Below are positions 31,187 to 40,961 of a DNA stretch of 64,000 bases, one piece after another. Made by a program: the position numbers and the translations under genes. The notes below the pieces were generated by a model. The model ran no database searches, was not told the origin of the DNA, and was given only the letters and a program-made list of their open reading frames with translations. This stretch comes from Curtobacterium sp. MCLR17_032 (GTDB lineage Bacteria; Actinomycetota; Actinomycetes; Actinomycetales; Microbacteriaceae): the NCBI RefSeq assembly GCF_003234795.2, contig NZ_CP126268.1, positions 2,666,001 through 2,730,000 on the forward strand. Reading direction: 5' to 3'. Each line of letters starts with the position of its first letter. The stretch's first letter is position 1.

Positions 31187-32185
31187 CTACGCCCGGCGGC
31201 GCACCCGCGGGTCGACCACGGCGTAGACCAGGTCGACGACGACGTTCGCCGTGACGACCAGGAACGCCGAGAAGACCGTGAACCCGACGACGACCTGCAG
31301 GTCCAGCGTGTGCACCGCGTCGATGAGCAGCGCCCCGAGGCCCTGCATCGAGAACACCTTCTCGGTGATGACAGCACCACCGAGCAGCGTGCCGAGGTCG
31401 AGCCCGAACAGCGTCACCACGGGCAGGATCGCCGTCCGCAGCCCGTGCCGCACGACGACCTGGCGCTCGCGGAGGCCCTTCGCGCGGGCGGTCCGGACGA
31501 AGTCCTGCCCCATCGCCTCGAGCATCTCGCCACGGGTCAGTCGGGCGTAGATCGCGGCGCTGATGAACGCGAGCACGCACCACGGCAGCACCAGGTGCGT
31601 CAGCCATCCGACCGGGTCCTCGGTCAGCGGCACGTACCCGCTGGTCGGCAGGATCCCGAGCACGAAGCCGAACAGCAGGATCGACAGCAGCCCGATCAGG
31701 TACGCGGGCGAGGACACCCCCGCCACCGCGACGGTCATCACGGTGCGGTCGAGCGCCGAACCCGGGCGGAGCGCCGAGGCGGTCCCACCCAGCACACCGG
31801 CGACGAGCCAGAGCAGCGCCGCACCGATCGCGATCGACGCCGTGACGGGCAACCGGTCGACGATGAGCGTGGTGACGCTCTCGTGCAGCTGGAACGAGTA
31901 GCCGAAGCAGGGTGCGGCGCACTGCACGGCCGAGACACCGCTGCCGAACGAGCGGCCGGTGAAGATCCCGCCCAGGTACGCCGTGAACTGCAGGATCCAC
32001 GGCTTGTCGGTACCGAGGAACGCCTGCACCTGCGCCAGTCGGTCCGGGGTGCAGGGCTTGTCGCAGATCGCCCGCGCCGGGTTCGTCGGCAGGAGCATGA
32101 ACAGGGCGTAGGTGATCGCGGCGACGACGAGCAGCACGACGACGGCGCCGAGCACCCGGAACAACACGAAGCGGAGCGCGGTCAT
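31187..32185 (-). CDS. Dipeptide/oligopeptide ABC permease, DppB type
   Basis: A 332-residue inner-membrane permease subunit with six segments; the N-terminal segment (VVVLLVVAAITYALFML) is followed by the DppB-specific extracytoplasmic loop with LGTDKPWILQF. The coupling-helix EAA region reads FVRTARAKGLRERQVVVRHGLRTAILP. This is the last gene of a four-gene operon on this strand (binding protein, double ATPase, DppC-like permease, this gene), each overlapping the next by four bases. A GGACGGGAGGC element and a long terminator follow within 120 bp. The cargo could be peptides, nickel or glycosides; the family does not tell. Confidence 0.9.
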   Translation of the reverse strand: MTALRFVLFRVLGAVVVLLVVAAITYALFMLLPTNPARAICDKPCTPDRLAQVQAFLGTDKPWILQFTAYLGGIFTGRSFGSGVSAVQCAAPCFGYSFQLHESVTTLIVDRLPVTASIAIGAALLWLVAGVLGGTASALRPGSALDRTVMTVAVAGVSSPAYLIGLLSILLFGFVLGILPTSGYVPLTEDPVGWLTHLVLPWCVLAFISAAIYARLTRGEMLEAMGQDFVRTARAKGLRERQVVVRHGLRTAILPVVTLFGLDLGTLLGGAVITEKVFSMQGLGALLIDAVHTLDLQVVVGFTVFSAFLVVTANVVVDLVYAVVDPRVRRRA

Positions 32186-33120
32186 CGGCTGCCTCCTCTC
32201 GGGTCGAGGGCGTCGCGGAGGGCGTCGCCGAGCACGTTGAACGCCAGGGTGACGAGGAACAGGGCGGCTCCCGGGAAGACGAGGTACATCGGGTCGGTCT
32301 GCACCCACCCGACGGCGTCGCCGATGCTGCGGCCCCACGAGGGGGTCGGCGGGGTGACGCCGACGGCCAGGAACGACAGCGCGGCCTCGGCACCGATCAT
32401 CGACGGGATCGAGATCGTGGCGTAGACGGTGATCGTCGCGGCGAGGTTCGGCAGGAGCTGGGTCCGGATGACGTGCCAGCGCCCGGCGCCCATCGCGGTC
32501 GAGGCCACGACGTAGTTCCGCTCGCGGAGCGACAGCGTCTGGCCGCGGATCACACGAGCGACCGCCGGCCACCCGAAGAACCCGATGACCAGGACGACCA
32601 GGACGGGCTTCGGGAACGACGTCGGCACGATCGCGGTCAGGGCGATCATGAACACCAGCGACGGGAACCCGAACATCACGTCGACGACCCGGCTGAGCAC
32701 CCGGTCGTACCAGCCGCCGAAGAAGCCGGTCGTGACGCCGACGAGCACCCCGATGACCAGCGAGAACACGGTCGCGGCGAGCCCGATGCCGAGCGAGGTC
32801 CGCGCACCGTAGGTGACGATCGCGAAGAGGTCGCGTCCGGTCAGGGGCTCCACACCGAACCAGTGCTCGGCGCTCATCCCGCCCAGGGGACCGCGGGGTG
32901 CGCCGAAGTCGTTGAGGGCCCCCACGTGGTACCCGTAGGGGTCCTGCCCGCTGATCCGCGCGATGAGCGGCGCTGCGAGGGCGACCACGACGAACACGGC
33001 GATGACCACCGCGGCGGTCACGGCCCACCGGTCACGACGGATGCGTCCGACGACGGCGCGGAAGCCGGTGCCGGAGCCCGGAGTCGGACGGACCGGACGG
33101 TCGACGACGTTCGCGGTCAT
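32182..33120 (-). CDS. Dipeptide/oligopeptide ABC permease, DppC type
   Basis: A 312-residue permease subunit of the OppC/DppC group: an N-terminal OppC_N segment (WAVTAAVVIAVFVVVALAAPLI), then HWFGVEPLTGRDLFAIVTYGARTSLGIG and the EAA coupling region YVVASTAMGAGRWHVIRTQLLPN. Six membrane segments. The ATG at 33120 overlaps the end of the ATPase gene and its stop overlaps the DppB-type gene, so the pair is made together. Confidence 0.9.
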   Translation of the reverse strand: MTANVVDRPVRPTPGSGTGFRAVVGRIRRDRWAVTAAVVIAVFVVVALAAPLIARISGQDPYGYHVGALNDFGAPRGPLGGMSAEHWFGVEPLTGRDLFAIVTYGARTSLGIGLAATVFSLVIGVLVGVTTGFFGGWYDRVLSRVVDVMFGFPSLVFMIALTAIVPTSFPKPVLVVLVIGFFGWPAVARVIRGQTLSLRERNYVVASTAMGAGRWHVIRTQLLPNLAATITVYATISIPSMIGAEAALSFLAVGVTPPTPSWGRSIGDAVGWVQTDPMYLVFPGAALFLVTLAFNVLGDALRDALDPRGGSR

Positions 33121-34904
33121 GCGACCACCCCTTCCCACTCGCGCCAGGCACGGCGGCGTTCGGCCTGTCGGGCCGGGTCGGCGACCGGTGCGGCGGCGAG
33201 CAGCATGCGTGTGTAGTCCTCCTGAGGGTCGTCGAGGACGGCCTGCGTCGTGCCGTGTTCGACGATCCGGCCGTGGTGCAGCACGGCGACCCGGTCGGCG
33301 AGCTGCCGGACGACGGCCAGGTCGTGGCTGACGAGCAGACACCCGAACCCGAACTCGTCCTGCAGGTCACGGAGCAGGTCGAGCACCGCGGCCTGCACGG
33401 TGACGTCGAGCGCCGAGGTCGGTTCGTCGGCGATGAGCAGTGCCGGCCGGAGCGCCAGCGCCCGGGCCACGGCGACACGCTGCCGCTGGCCGCCGGAGAG
33501 CTGGTGCGGGAACCGCTCGGCCCACGACGGGTCGAGTTGCACGGCCTCGAGCAGTTCGCGGACGCGTGCCGGTCGGTCGGCGCTCGGTTCGTGCACCAGC
33601 AGCGGCTCGGCGATGCTCCAGCCGATGCTCTGCCGCGGGTTCAGCGACGAGGCCGGGTCCTGGAACACGATCCCGACACGCTTGCGGATGTCACGGAGAC
33701 GCCGGCCTCGGGCGGTGCGGAGGTCCTGCCCGTCGACGTCCACGGTGCCCTCGACCACCGGGACGAGGCCGGCCAGGGCGCGGCCGATCGTGGTCTTGCC
33801 CGAACCGGACTCCCCCACGAGGCCCAGGGTCTCGCCGGCGTGCAGCTCGAGGTCGATGCCCGACACGGTCGGGTCGCCACGGCGCGAGTACCGCACGCCG
33901 ACGTCGCGCAGGCGCGCGACCAGCGGCCGGGAGGCGCGCCCCGCGTCGTCCGCGTCGCTCGCGCTGGGCGACGTGGCTCGGACCGTCGGACGCGAGTCCG
34001 GTCGCTCAGCGCGAGTCTCGGCCGAGGCGCCGTCCGAGGCGGAGGCGGGTCGTGCCTCTCCCCGCGAGCTCGGCCGCCCCGCCGCTCCGCAAGCTCCGCG
34101 GCGCGGCGGTACCGGCACGAGGGGGCCCAGAGCGGGCACGGCGGCGAGGAGCGCTCGCGTGTACTCGGCCTGCGGGCGCGCGAACAGGTCGACGACCGGG
34201 CCGTGCTCGACGGGGTCACCGCGACGCATCACGAGCACCTCGTCGGCGACGTCCGCCACCACGCCCATGTCGTGCGTGATGAGCAGCACCGCGAGCCCGC
34301 GGTCGCGGCACAGGTTCCGGAGCAGGTCGAGGATCCCCGCCTGCACGGTGACGTCGAGCGCCGTCGTCGGCTCGTCGGCGATGAGCGCGACCGGGTCACC
34401 GGCCAGGGCCATCGCGATCATCGCGCGCTGCAGCTGTCCGCCCGAGAGCTCGTGCGGGAAGGCCTTCCGGATCCGCGCCGGATCGGCGATGCCGGCGGAC
34501 CGGAGCAGCTCGTCGACCCGGGCGGACACCCCGGCGCGGTCGAGGGCGGTCGGGTGTGCCCGGACCGCCTCGGCGATCTGGGTCCCGATCGACAGCACCG
34601 GCGTGAACGAGTTCATCGGCTCCTGGAACACCACACCGATGCCGGCGCCGCGCACCTGGCGCAGTTCCTCGACGGGTGCGCCGACGAGCTCCTCGCCGCG
34701 GAACCGGGCGCTGCCCTCGACGCGCGCCTGCGGTGGCAGGAGTCCGAGCACGCTCATCGCGCTGACGGACTTGCCGGAGCCGGACTCGCCGACGAGCGCC
34801 AGGACACGACCGGGCGTCAGGTCGAAGGAGACGTCACGGACGACGGGCTCCGCGTCGCCGAACGCGACGCGGAGCCCCCGGACCTGCAGGATGGGATCGG
34901 TCAC
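33117..34904 (-). CDS. Fused double ABC ATPase for peptide import (DppD-DppF)
   Basis: A 595-residue protein with two complete ATPase domains. The first (1-270) has Walker A GESGSGKS (residues 39-46), signature LSGGQLQRAM and DEPTTALDVT; the second (about 325-575) has GESGSGKTT, LSGGQRQRVA and DEPTSALDVT. Each is followed by the peptide-importer C-terminal extension (EYTRALLAAVP; DYTRMLLAAAP). In most bacteria these are separate DppD and DppF; fusion is common in actinobacteria. The linker (about 268-325) is low-complexity Arg/Ser/Ala sequence and contains a copy of the dispersed element. GTG start overlaps the binding-protein stop. Confidence 0.92.
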   Translation of the reverse strand: MTDPILQVRGLRVAFGDAEPVVRDVSFDLTPGRVLALVGESGSGKSVSAMSVLGLLPPQARVEGSARFRGEELVGAPVEELRQVRGAGIGVVFQEPMNSFTPVLSIGTQIAEAVRAHPTALDRAGVSARVDELLRSAGIADPARIRKAFPHELSGGQLQRAMIAMALAGDPVALIADEPTTALDVTVQAGILDLLRNLCRDRGLAVLLITHDMGVVADVADEVLVMRRGDPVEHGPVVDLFARPQAEYTRALLAAVPALGPLVPVPPRRGACGAAGRPSSRGEARPASASDGASAETRAERPDSRPTVRATSPSASDADDAGRASRPLVARLRDVGVRYSRRGDPTVSGIDLELHAGETLGLVGESGSGKTTIGRALAGLVPVVEGTVDVDGQDLRTARGRRLRDIRKRVGIVFQDPASSLNPRQSIGWSIAEPLLVHEPSADRPARVRELLEAVQLDPSWAERFPHQLSGGQRQRVAVARALALRPALLIADEPTSALDVTVQAAVLDLLRDLQDEFGFGCLLVSHDLAVVRQLADRVAVLHHGRIVEHGTTQAVLDDPQEDYTRMLLAAAPVADPARQAERRRAWREWEGVVA

Positions 34905-36568
34905 TGCTTGAGCGAGACCTTGAGGTAGTTCGGGTACGCCGGGAAGTCGGCGATCTGGAAGTTGTCGACGTCCGAACCGGCCAGGAACGACTGCTTCGCG
35001 TACATCAGCGGGACGACCGGGGCGTCGGCCATGATCGTCTTGTCTGCCTGCGCCCAGGTCTTCTGCGCCTCGGACTGGTCGACCGTGGCGCTGGCCTTCG
35101 CGATGAGGGCGTCCACCTCCGGGTTGCTGTACTTCGAGACGTTGTAGCCACCGCCACCGATCTGCGACGAGTCGTAGAGGGGCTGCAGGTTGGCGTTCGC
35201 GCTCGGGAAGTCCGGCTGCCAGCTCGACAGCGACAGGTCGAAGTCGGTGCCGTTCGTGGTGGCCTGCGTGAACGAGTCGTAGTCGAGGGGCTTCAGCGTG
35301 ACCGTGATGCCGGCGCGCTTGAGACCGGCCTGCAGCGCCTGCGCCTGCGCGAGGTAGGTCGGGTCGTTCTGCGTGACGAGCGTCAGCTTGAGGTTCGACA
35401 CCCCGGCCTGCTTCAGCAGCGACTTCGCCTTGTCGACGTCACCCGTGGCGCTCGTCTTGTAGAGGTCGTAGTCCTGGCGACCGGCGATGCCCGGCGTGAT
35501 GAGCGTCGAGGCGTAGGTGCCGGCGAGAGCTCCACCCGCGGCGATGCGGAACGACTTGCGGTCGACCGCGTACTGCAGGGCCTGGCGGACCTTGAGGTCC
35601 TTCAGTTCGCCACGCTGCGTGTTGATCGCCATGTAGCTGATCGGGCCGGCCTTCGACGTGGCGAGGCGGTCCTGCGCGGACGGGTTGCTCCGGACCTGGT
35701 TGAGCTCGGCGGCACCGAGGTAGATCGCGCCGAAGGAGCTCTTCGCGTCACCGTTGTCCGCGATCAGCGTCTGCGTCACCGTGGACGGGTCCTGGCTCTC
35801 CTTGAAGACGATCTTCGAGGGGCCGGCGGTGCGCACCTCGTCCGTCTTCGCGGACCAGGCCTCGTTGCGGACCAGGGTGACCTGCGAGCCCTGCTGGTTC
35901 GACTGCACCTGGTACGGGCCGGACGCCACCGGCTTGAGGTCGTACGCACCGGTGTCGGTGCCCTGGCCCTCGGGGACCGGGGTGAACGCCGGCATCGACG
36001 CGAGCCACGGCCAGTCGCCGTACGCGTCGTTGAGCTTGAAGACGATGGTCTTGTCGTTCGGGGTCTCGATGCTGTCGAGGCTCTTGCCCTCGAACGGCCC
36101 CTTGTAGTCGCTGCCGCCCACCAGGAGGGACTTGTGGTAGCTGAGACCACCGGAGAGGGTCGGCGCGAACGAGCGCTCGATCCCCCACTTGATGTCCTTC
36201 GTGGTGATCGGCGTGCCGTCCTGGAACTCGACGCCGTCCTTCAGGGTGTAAGTCCAGGTCTTGCCGTCGTCGCTCGCGACGCCGGTGTTCGTGGCGAGGT
36301 CCGGGACGACCTTCGCGGTCTTGCCCGGCTCGACGTCCCACGTGGTGAGGCGACGGGCGACGAGGCCCATCGAGGTGATGCCGAGGCTCTGGCTCGTCGC
36401 GGGGTCGAGGTGGAACGTGGTCTGCGACGTGAGGATGTTGAGCGTGCCGCCCTTGTCCGTCCCGCCGCTGGCGTCGTCGGAGGCGTTGCCGCCCGAGCAG
36501 CCCGTGAGGACCAGGGCCGCTGCGGCGGCGACGGCCGCGGTGATGGTCAGGCGCTTCGGACGTCTCAT
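34901..36568 (-). CDS. Peptide/solute ABC substrate-binding lipoprotein (SBP_bac_5)
   Basis: A 555-residue extracytoplasmic binding protein. The signal sequence ends in a lipobox LTGC with Cys24 as the lipid-bearing residue. The body shows family 5 marks: LDPATSQSLGITSMGLVARRL, WTYTLKDGVEFQDGTPITTKDIKWGIERSF, VRQALQYAVDRKSF and DFDLSLSSWQPDFPSANANLQPLYDSSQIGG-type C-lobe sequence. The ATG at 36568 follows AAGGAG. It heads the importer operon, with the ATPase GTG overlapping its stop. About 185 bases upstream are gene-free and I see no clear -10 hexamer there. Confidence 0.92.
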   Translation of the reverse strand: MRRPKRLTITAAVAAAAALVLTGCSGGNASDDASGGTDKGGTLNILTSQTTFHLDPATSQSLGITSMGLVARRLTTWDVEPGKTAKVVPDLATNTGVASDDGKTWTYTLKDGVEFQDGTPITTKDIKWGIERSFAPTLSGGLSYHKSLLVGGSDYKGPFEGKSLDSIETPNDKTIVFKLNDAYGDWPWLASMPAFTPVPEGQGTDTGAYDLKPVASGPYQVQSNQQGSQVTLVRNEAWSAKTDEVRTAGPSKIVFKESQDPSTVTQTLIADNGDAKSSFGAIYLGAAELNQVRSNPSAQDRLATSKAGPISYMAINTQRGELKDLKVRQALQYAVDRKSFRIAAGGALAGTYASTLITPGIAGRQDYDLYKTSATGDVDKAKSLLKQAGVSNLKLTLVTQNDPTYLAQAQALQAGLKRAGITVTLKPLDYDSFTQATTNGTDFDLSLSSWQPDFPSANANLQPLYDSSQIGGGGYNVSKYSNPEVDALIAKASATVDQSEAQKTWAQADKTIMADAPVVPLMYAKQSFLAGSDVDNFQIADFPAYPNYLKVSLKQ

Positions 36569-36753
36569 GACGACGGGTCTCCTTGTTCGGGGGTGCCGGG
36601 TGGGCGGCGTCCATCCTGGCACCGCGCCCGGATCCGTTCCGAATCCCGCGCGTGCGGGACGACGCACAACGAAACACTCCAAGTCGTCGGCGTCGCCCGC
36701 CATTCCCGAACGGCGGTCGCGATCTGGAGACCGTCGGGTCTTGCGGACGCGGC

Positions 36754-37593
36754 CTAGCGGTCGAAGAAGTCGCTGATCCCCGGCCACTGGAAGCCCTCGC
36801 CGAGGTTCCCGACCTGTTCGCCGAGGCCCCCGAGCGCCTGCTCCCCCTGCGCTGCCACGCCCTCGACACTGCCGCCGAGGTCACCGAGGCCGCCACCCAC
36901 CGTGTCGCCGAGGCCGGCCGCGACGCCCTCGAAGTCCACGCCGAGGTCCGCCGCCTGCGCGAGCACCGGTCCCGCGGCTGCGCTCAGGACTGCGCCGCCG
37001 GCGACCGCGACCGCGAGGCCGCCGACCGCCAGGGCACCACCGCCGATCGCGGCGCCGCCGAGCACCTTGCGCATGGTCCCCGGACGGCTCGTCTCGCCAC
37101 GTGTCGCAGTCCGGGCTAGACCTGCCGCGGAGGCATCGGTCCCCTGGTCGTGCTGCGGCAGTTCCGCGTTGAGCCGCTGCAGGACCTGCTGGCGCTGCCC
37201 CGGGGTGAGTCGGGCGAAGGCGTCGTGGTGGGCCTGCTCGAGGCGCTCGGGGTCCGCGGTCTTCAGCAGGTAGTCGTACTTCGCGATCGCGACGCGGTCG
37301 GCCTCGCTCGGTGCGCCGGTCCGGGGCTGGTGGTGGCCGATCGGGGGCTGCTGCTGGCGTCCGTGCGGCGACGGCGCGGGCTGCCCGTGCGGCTCCGCGT
37401 GCGGTTGCGTGCTGCGGTCGTCGCCGGTCAGCTTGTCCGCCGCCGTCCGGACCAGCCCCCGCCAATCGGTCCCGCCAGGATGAGCCGGCTGTCGGTACTG
37501 CTGCACGCCCCCGGGCTGCTGGCCGGAGCGCTTCTGGAGTTGCTTGTCGATGACCTTCGAGGCCATGCCGAGGATGCGGTTCAGGTTCGCCAT
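36754..37593 (-). CDS. Uncharacterised protein with disordered middle and Gly/Ala-rich hydrophobic C terminus
   Basis: A 279-residue protein I cannot place in a named family with certainty. The N terminus (MANLNRILGMASKVIDKQLQ) is helical; residues 25-90 are Gln/Pro/His-rich and probably disordered. Residues 95-140 contain AIAKYDYLLKTADPERLEQAHHDAFARLTPGQRQQVLQRLNAELP, a compact helical motif also seen in related small actinobacterial proteins; residues 175-215 form a Gly/Ala hydrophobic stretch that could cross or dip into the membrane, and the tail is acidic. AAGGTAAGG precedes the ATG. The neighbouring gene encodes a small membrane protein. No function is assigned. Confidence 0.75.
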   Translation of the reverse strand: MANLNRILGMASKVIDKQLQKRSGQQPGGVQQYRQPAHPGGTDWRGLVRTAADKLTGDDRSTQPHAEPHGQPAPSPHGRQQQPPIGHHQPRTGAPSEADRVAIAKYDYLLKTADPERLEQAHHDAFARLTPGQRQQVLQRLNAELPQHDQGTDASAAGLARTATRGETSRPGTMRKVLGGAAIGGGALAVGGLAVAVAGGAVLSAAAGPVLAQAADLGVDFEGVAAGLGDTVGGGLGDLGGSVEGVAAQGEQALGGLGEQVGNLGEGFQWPGISDFFDR

Positions 37594-37717
37594 GCCTTAC
37601 CTTTGCGTCCACACATGGGCAGCCCCGGCGACGACCCGGTGGAACGGCGGTGCAGTCCCCCGACATCCCCTGTGAACGGCGAGAGAGGCGCGCCTGCGCT
37701 CGCGCCCCTGATGATCG

Positions 37718-37906
37718 TCACTCCGTGTCGACGTCTTCCGGCTTCGTCGGTCCGACGCCGCCGCCGCCGACGACGCCGCCGACGTCGTCTCGGTACGGGT
37801 GCCGGAGCGGCGCAGTGAGTTGCCAGGCGAACGCGCCGCAGAGCCCGACGGTGCCGAGCAGGACGAGCGCCAGGAACGGCACGAGGTGCGATCCGATGAA
37901 GTCCAT
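37718..37906 (-). CDS. Small single-span membrane protein, 62 residues
   Basis: The protein begins MDFIGSHLVPFLALVLLGTV, one membrane helix at about 8-32, followed by a hydrophilic tail with GGVVGGGGV and PEDVDTE. The ATG at 37906 has GGAAGG upstream and an alternative upstream frame lacks support. It reads in the same direction as the uncharacterised gene 124 bp downstream and may be expressed with it. Function unknown. Confidence 0.65.
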   Translation of the reverse strand: MDFIGSHLVPFLALVLLGTVGLCGAFAWQLTAPLRHPYRDDVGGVVGGGGVGPTKPEDVDTE

Positions 37907-37994
37907 GCCCTTGCGCCTTCCGAGCCATGATGTCACTGGAATACGTGTATCACGCCGGTAGGCTGGCCGTCGAGCGCGGAACCGCCGGACCGCG

Positions 37995-38059
37995 CTCGGA
38001 GCGAACGAGTGAAGCCCGGGACTGCACGAACAGTCCCGGGCTTCGGTTCGCTCTCCGAG
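37995..38059. terminator. Two-part stem-loop terminator
   Basis: GAAGCCCGGGACTG (38011-38024) pairs with CAGTCCCGGGCTTC (38031-38044), and outer arms CTCGGAGCGAAC / GTTCGCTCTCCGAG extend the stem. It follows the end of the araB-D-A-flavoprotein operon on the minus strand. Confidence 0.82.
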
Positions 38060-38112
38060 TGGAGGGCCAGGGGAAGACACCGTTCCCCGAGTTCAGCACT
38101 CGGGAAGCAACC

Positions 38113-39399
38113 CTAGCCGAGCACGCGGTCCAGGAACGGGTTGCGGAAGCGCCCCTCCGGGTCGAGGTCCCGCGCCAGCGCCGAGAACGCCCCGAGCTGC
38201 GGGTAGACCTGGTGTAGCCGCTCCGGGCTCGCCGCCGCGACCTTGCCCCAGTGCGGGCGGGGACCGAACGGCGCGAGGGCGTTCTCGATGAGGGGCAGCG
38301 CGACCGCCACGTCCTCGGTCTGACGGCGGAACGTGAAGTGGAACGCGACCGAGTCCCGCCCGGAGCTCGGTGCGAGCCAGGCGTCGTCGGCGGCGATGCG
38401 ACGGATCTCGGACACGAAGAGCACCGGGGCGATGGCGTCCCCGATCTCCCGGAGCGCCTGGATCGCGGGCACGGCGTTGCTCGCGTCGATCATGTACTCG
38501 GCCTGGATCTCCTCGCCCGCCGAGGGCGTGAACGACGACCGGAAGTGCGGCAGTCGCTCGTGCCAGGGGCCGGGCACGCCGCCCTGTTCGGTCACACCGG
38601 CGGTCTCGCTGCCGGGCACCGGGTGGATCGGTTCGGCACCGGCCACGGCACCGAGGGCGGCGAGGTCGATGACGGCGTCGTCGCGGTCCTCGCGCCGCTT
38701 GGTCCAGATCTGCCGGATGCCGTCGTCCGTGTAGCCGGTGAACATGCTGACGCTGTAGCCCGCGGACATGATCGACTCGAACTGCGCGTCGACGACGTCC
38801 CAGCCGAGCCCGGTGTGCACGGTCTGGGCGACCCGGTACGTCGGTTCGACGGCCAGGTGCACCGCGACGACGACCCCGAGCGCGCCGAGGGCGACCCGGT
38901 GTGCGTCGAGCCGGGGGTCGTCCACGCCGACGACCTCGACGTCGCCGGAGGCCCGGACGATCTCGAGTCCCACGACGGACTGGGCGAGCGACGCGTTCCC
39001 GACACCGGATCCGTGGGTGCCGGTCGCGACGGCGCCGGCGACGGAAATGTGCGGCAGGGACGCGAGGTTCGCGAGGGCCCAGCCACGGGCCTCCAGGCCG
39101 ACGGCGACCTGGGCGTGCGTGAGGCCGGCAGCGACACGTGCCACGCGCCGGTCGGAGTCCACGTCGAGTTCGGGCGGGAGGCCCGTGAGCGTCACCTGCA
39201 CCGCGTCGGTGTCGGCGATGGTGTTGAACGAGTGCCGTGACCCGAGCGCCGTCAAGCGCGGGGTCGAGGCGACCAGCCGCTGGAGGTCGGCCACGGTCGT
39301 CGGTTCTGCCAGGTGGCTCGCCGAGTAGGTGACGTTCCCCGCCCAGTTGGTGCGGGTGTGGGCTGCAGTGGTGGTGTCGTCGTCGATCACGTCGCTCAT
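38113..39399 (-). CDS. FAD-dependent alditol oxidase/aldonolactone oxidase-like protein
   Basis: A 428-residue flavoprotein of the VAO family. The FAD domain shows LGSRHSFN, where His56 is the expected covalent FAD attachment site as in AldO alditol oxidase, followed by LPHISVAGAVATGTHGSG. The C-terminal D-arabinono-lactone oxidase-type domain contains AEYMIDASNAVPAI, HFTFRRQ, PHWGKV and LDPEGRFRNPFLDRVLG. Members oxidise xylitol, sorbitol or arabinitol with oxygen, giving H2O2. It follows araA by 20 bp and has its own GGGAGG ribosome binding site, so it belongs to the arabinose operon; an arabinitol or arabinose-derived substrate is a sensible inference. Confidence 0.85.
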   Translation of the reverse strand: MSDVIDDDTTTAAHTRTNWAGNVTYSASHLAEPTTVADLQRLVASTPRLTALGSRHSFNTIADTDAVQVTLTGLPPELDVDSDRRVARVAAGLTHAQVAVGLEARGWALANLASLPHISVAGAVATGTHGSGVGNASLAQSVVGLEIVRASGDVEVVGVDDPRLDAHRVALGALGVVVAVHLAVEPTYRVAQTVHTGLGWDVVDAQFESIMSAGYSVSMFTGYTDDGIRQIWTKRREDRDDAVIDLAALGAVAGAEPIHPVPGSETAGVTEQGGVPGPWHERLPHFRSSFTPSAGEEIQAEYMIDASNAVPAIQALREIGDAIAPVLFVSEIRRIAADDAWLAPSSGRDSVAFHFTFRRQTEDVAVALPLIENALAPFGPRPHWGKVAAASPERLHQVYPQLGAFSALARDLDPEGRFRNPFLDRVLG

Positions 39400-39419
39400 G
39401 GTAGGCCTCCCGACCTGAC

Positions 39420-40961
39420 TCAGAAGCCCCGGTCGAGCCGGTGCCAGGTCTGCTGCGTGCGGACCTCGTCGCGGAAGCCGCGCAGCGTGGTGTGCTCGTC
39501 GATGACCAGGAACTCGGTGCCGATCATGGTGGCGAGGTCCTCGAGCACCTGGATGCCGACGGCGGTCGTCATCACGGTGTGGTGGGCGGCGCCGGCGCTG
39601 AGCCAGGCCTCGGCCGAGACGGGGAACGACGGCTGCGGCTCCCAGACGGCGCGGCCGACGGGCAGGTTGGGCAGCGCCTCGGTCGGCGGGACGACCTCGA
39701 CGACGTTCGCGGTGAGGCGGAAGCCGTCGCGGGTGTCGCTCAGGGCGGCGACGACCGCGGGGCCGGCGTCGGCGGTGAAGACCAGGCGCACCGGGTCGTC
39801 CTTGCCGCCGATGCCGAGCGGGTGGATCTCGAGCGTCGGGGTCGACGAGGTCAGGGTCGGCGACACCTCGAGCATGTGCGCGCCCAGGATCTTCTCGGCG
39901 CCCGGGGTGAGGTCGTACGTGTAGTCCTCCATCAGGGAGGCGCCACCGGGCAGTCCGGCGCCGGCGACGTTCATCGCGCGGACCAGGACGGCCGTCTTCC
40001 AGTCCCCCTCGGCGCCGAAGCCGTACCCGTCGGCCATCAGTCGCTGGACGGCCAGGCCGGGCAGCTGCTTGAGCGTGCCGAGGTCCTCGAAGTTCGTGGT
40101 GAACGCGGCGGACCCGTTCTCGGCGAGCAGGGCGCGGAGTCCGAGTTCGATCGCGGCACCGTCGCGGAGCGAGCTGCGCCGCGCGCCACCGTCCTGCAGT
40201 TTCGGGACGAGCTCGTACGACTCGTCGTAGACGGCGACGAGCGCGTCGATGTCCTGCTCACGCGCGGCGGACACCGCCTCGGCCAGCTCGTTGACGGCCC
40301 AGGTGTTGACCTGCACGCCGAGCTCGATCTCGGCCTCGGTCTTGTCGCCCTCGGTGACGGCGACGTAGCGCATGTTGTCGCCGAAGCGCGTGAGCTTGAG
40401 CTCGCGGATCGCTGCGGCACCGGCGGCGGCGCGGGTCCAGTCGGCGACGCGCTGCTGCACGCGCGGGTCGCTCACGTGGCCGACGGCGGTGGCGTGCCGG
40501 ACGCCCATGCGGGCGAGGGCGTAGCCGAACTCGCGGTCGCCGTGCGCGGCCTGGTTGAGGTTCATGAAGTCGAAGTCGATGTCCGCCCAGGGCAGCGTGA
40601 CGTTCGCCTGCGTGTGCAGGTGCAGCAGCGGCTTGGTCAGCGCGTTGAGGCCGCCGATCCACATCTTGGCGGGGCTGAACGTGTGCATCCACGTCGTGAC
40701 ACCGATGACGTTGTCGTCCGCGCTGGCCTCGATGAGGGCGCGGCGGATGCCGTCGGCGTCCTTGAGCACGGGCTTCCACACGAGCTTGACCGGCAGTGCT
40801 CCGGCGAGCGACTCGTGCACCGCGCGGCTCTGCTCCTCGACCTGGCGGAGGGTCTCCTCGCCGTAGAGGCCCTGCGAGCCGGTGAGGAACCAGACCTCGT
40901 AGCGCTCGAGCGTGGCCTGGGGGTCGACGGCGTCCGTCGTGGTGGGGGTGTCCTGCGTCAT
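39420..40961 (-). CDS. araA: L-arabinose isomerase
   Basis: A 513-residue enzyme converting L-arabinose to L-ribulose, with Mn2+ at the active site. The N terminus [20 protein letters not shown] is diagnostic, followed by [33 protein letters not shown] (metal-site Glu) and MEDYTYDL. Length is normal. AAGGAG lies upstream of the ATG, which overlaps the araD stop by four bases. Third gene of the araB-araD-araA operon on the minus strand. Confidence 0.96.
   Translation of the reverse strand: MTQDTPTTTDAVDPQATLERYEVWFLTGSQGLYGEETLRQVEEQSRAVHESLAGALPVKLVWKPVLKDADGIRRALIEASADDNVIGVTTWMHTFSPAKMWIGGLNALTKPLLHLHTQANVTLPWADIDFDFMNLNQAAHGDREFGYALARMGVRHATAVGHVSDPRVQQRVADWTRAAAGAAAIRELKLTRFGDNMRYVAVTEGDKTEAEIELGVQVNTWAVNELAEAVSAAREQDIDALVAVYDESYELVPKLQDGGARRSSLRDGAAIELGLRALLAENGSAAFTTNFEDLGTLKQLPGLAVQRLMADGYGFGAEGDWKTAVLVRAMNVAGAGLPGGASLMEDYTYDLTPGAEKILGAHMLEVSPTLTSSTPTLEIHPLGIGGKDDPVRLVFTADAGPAVVAALSDTRDGFRLTANVVEVVPPTEALPNLPVGRAVWEPQPSFPVSAEAWLSAGAAHHTVMTTAVGIQVLEDLATMIGTEFLVIDEHTTLRGFRDEVRTQQTWHRLDRGF

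Noticed and set aside
34081..34110. Palindromic-looking sequence in the double-ATPase linker as a possible attachment site
   Set aside because: It is imperfect, within a low-complexity coding linker, and there is no integrase or tRNA nearby.
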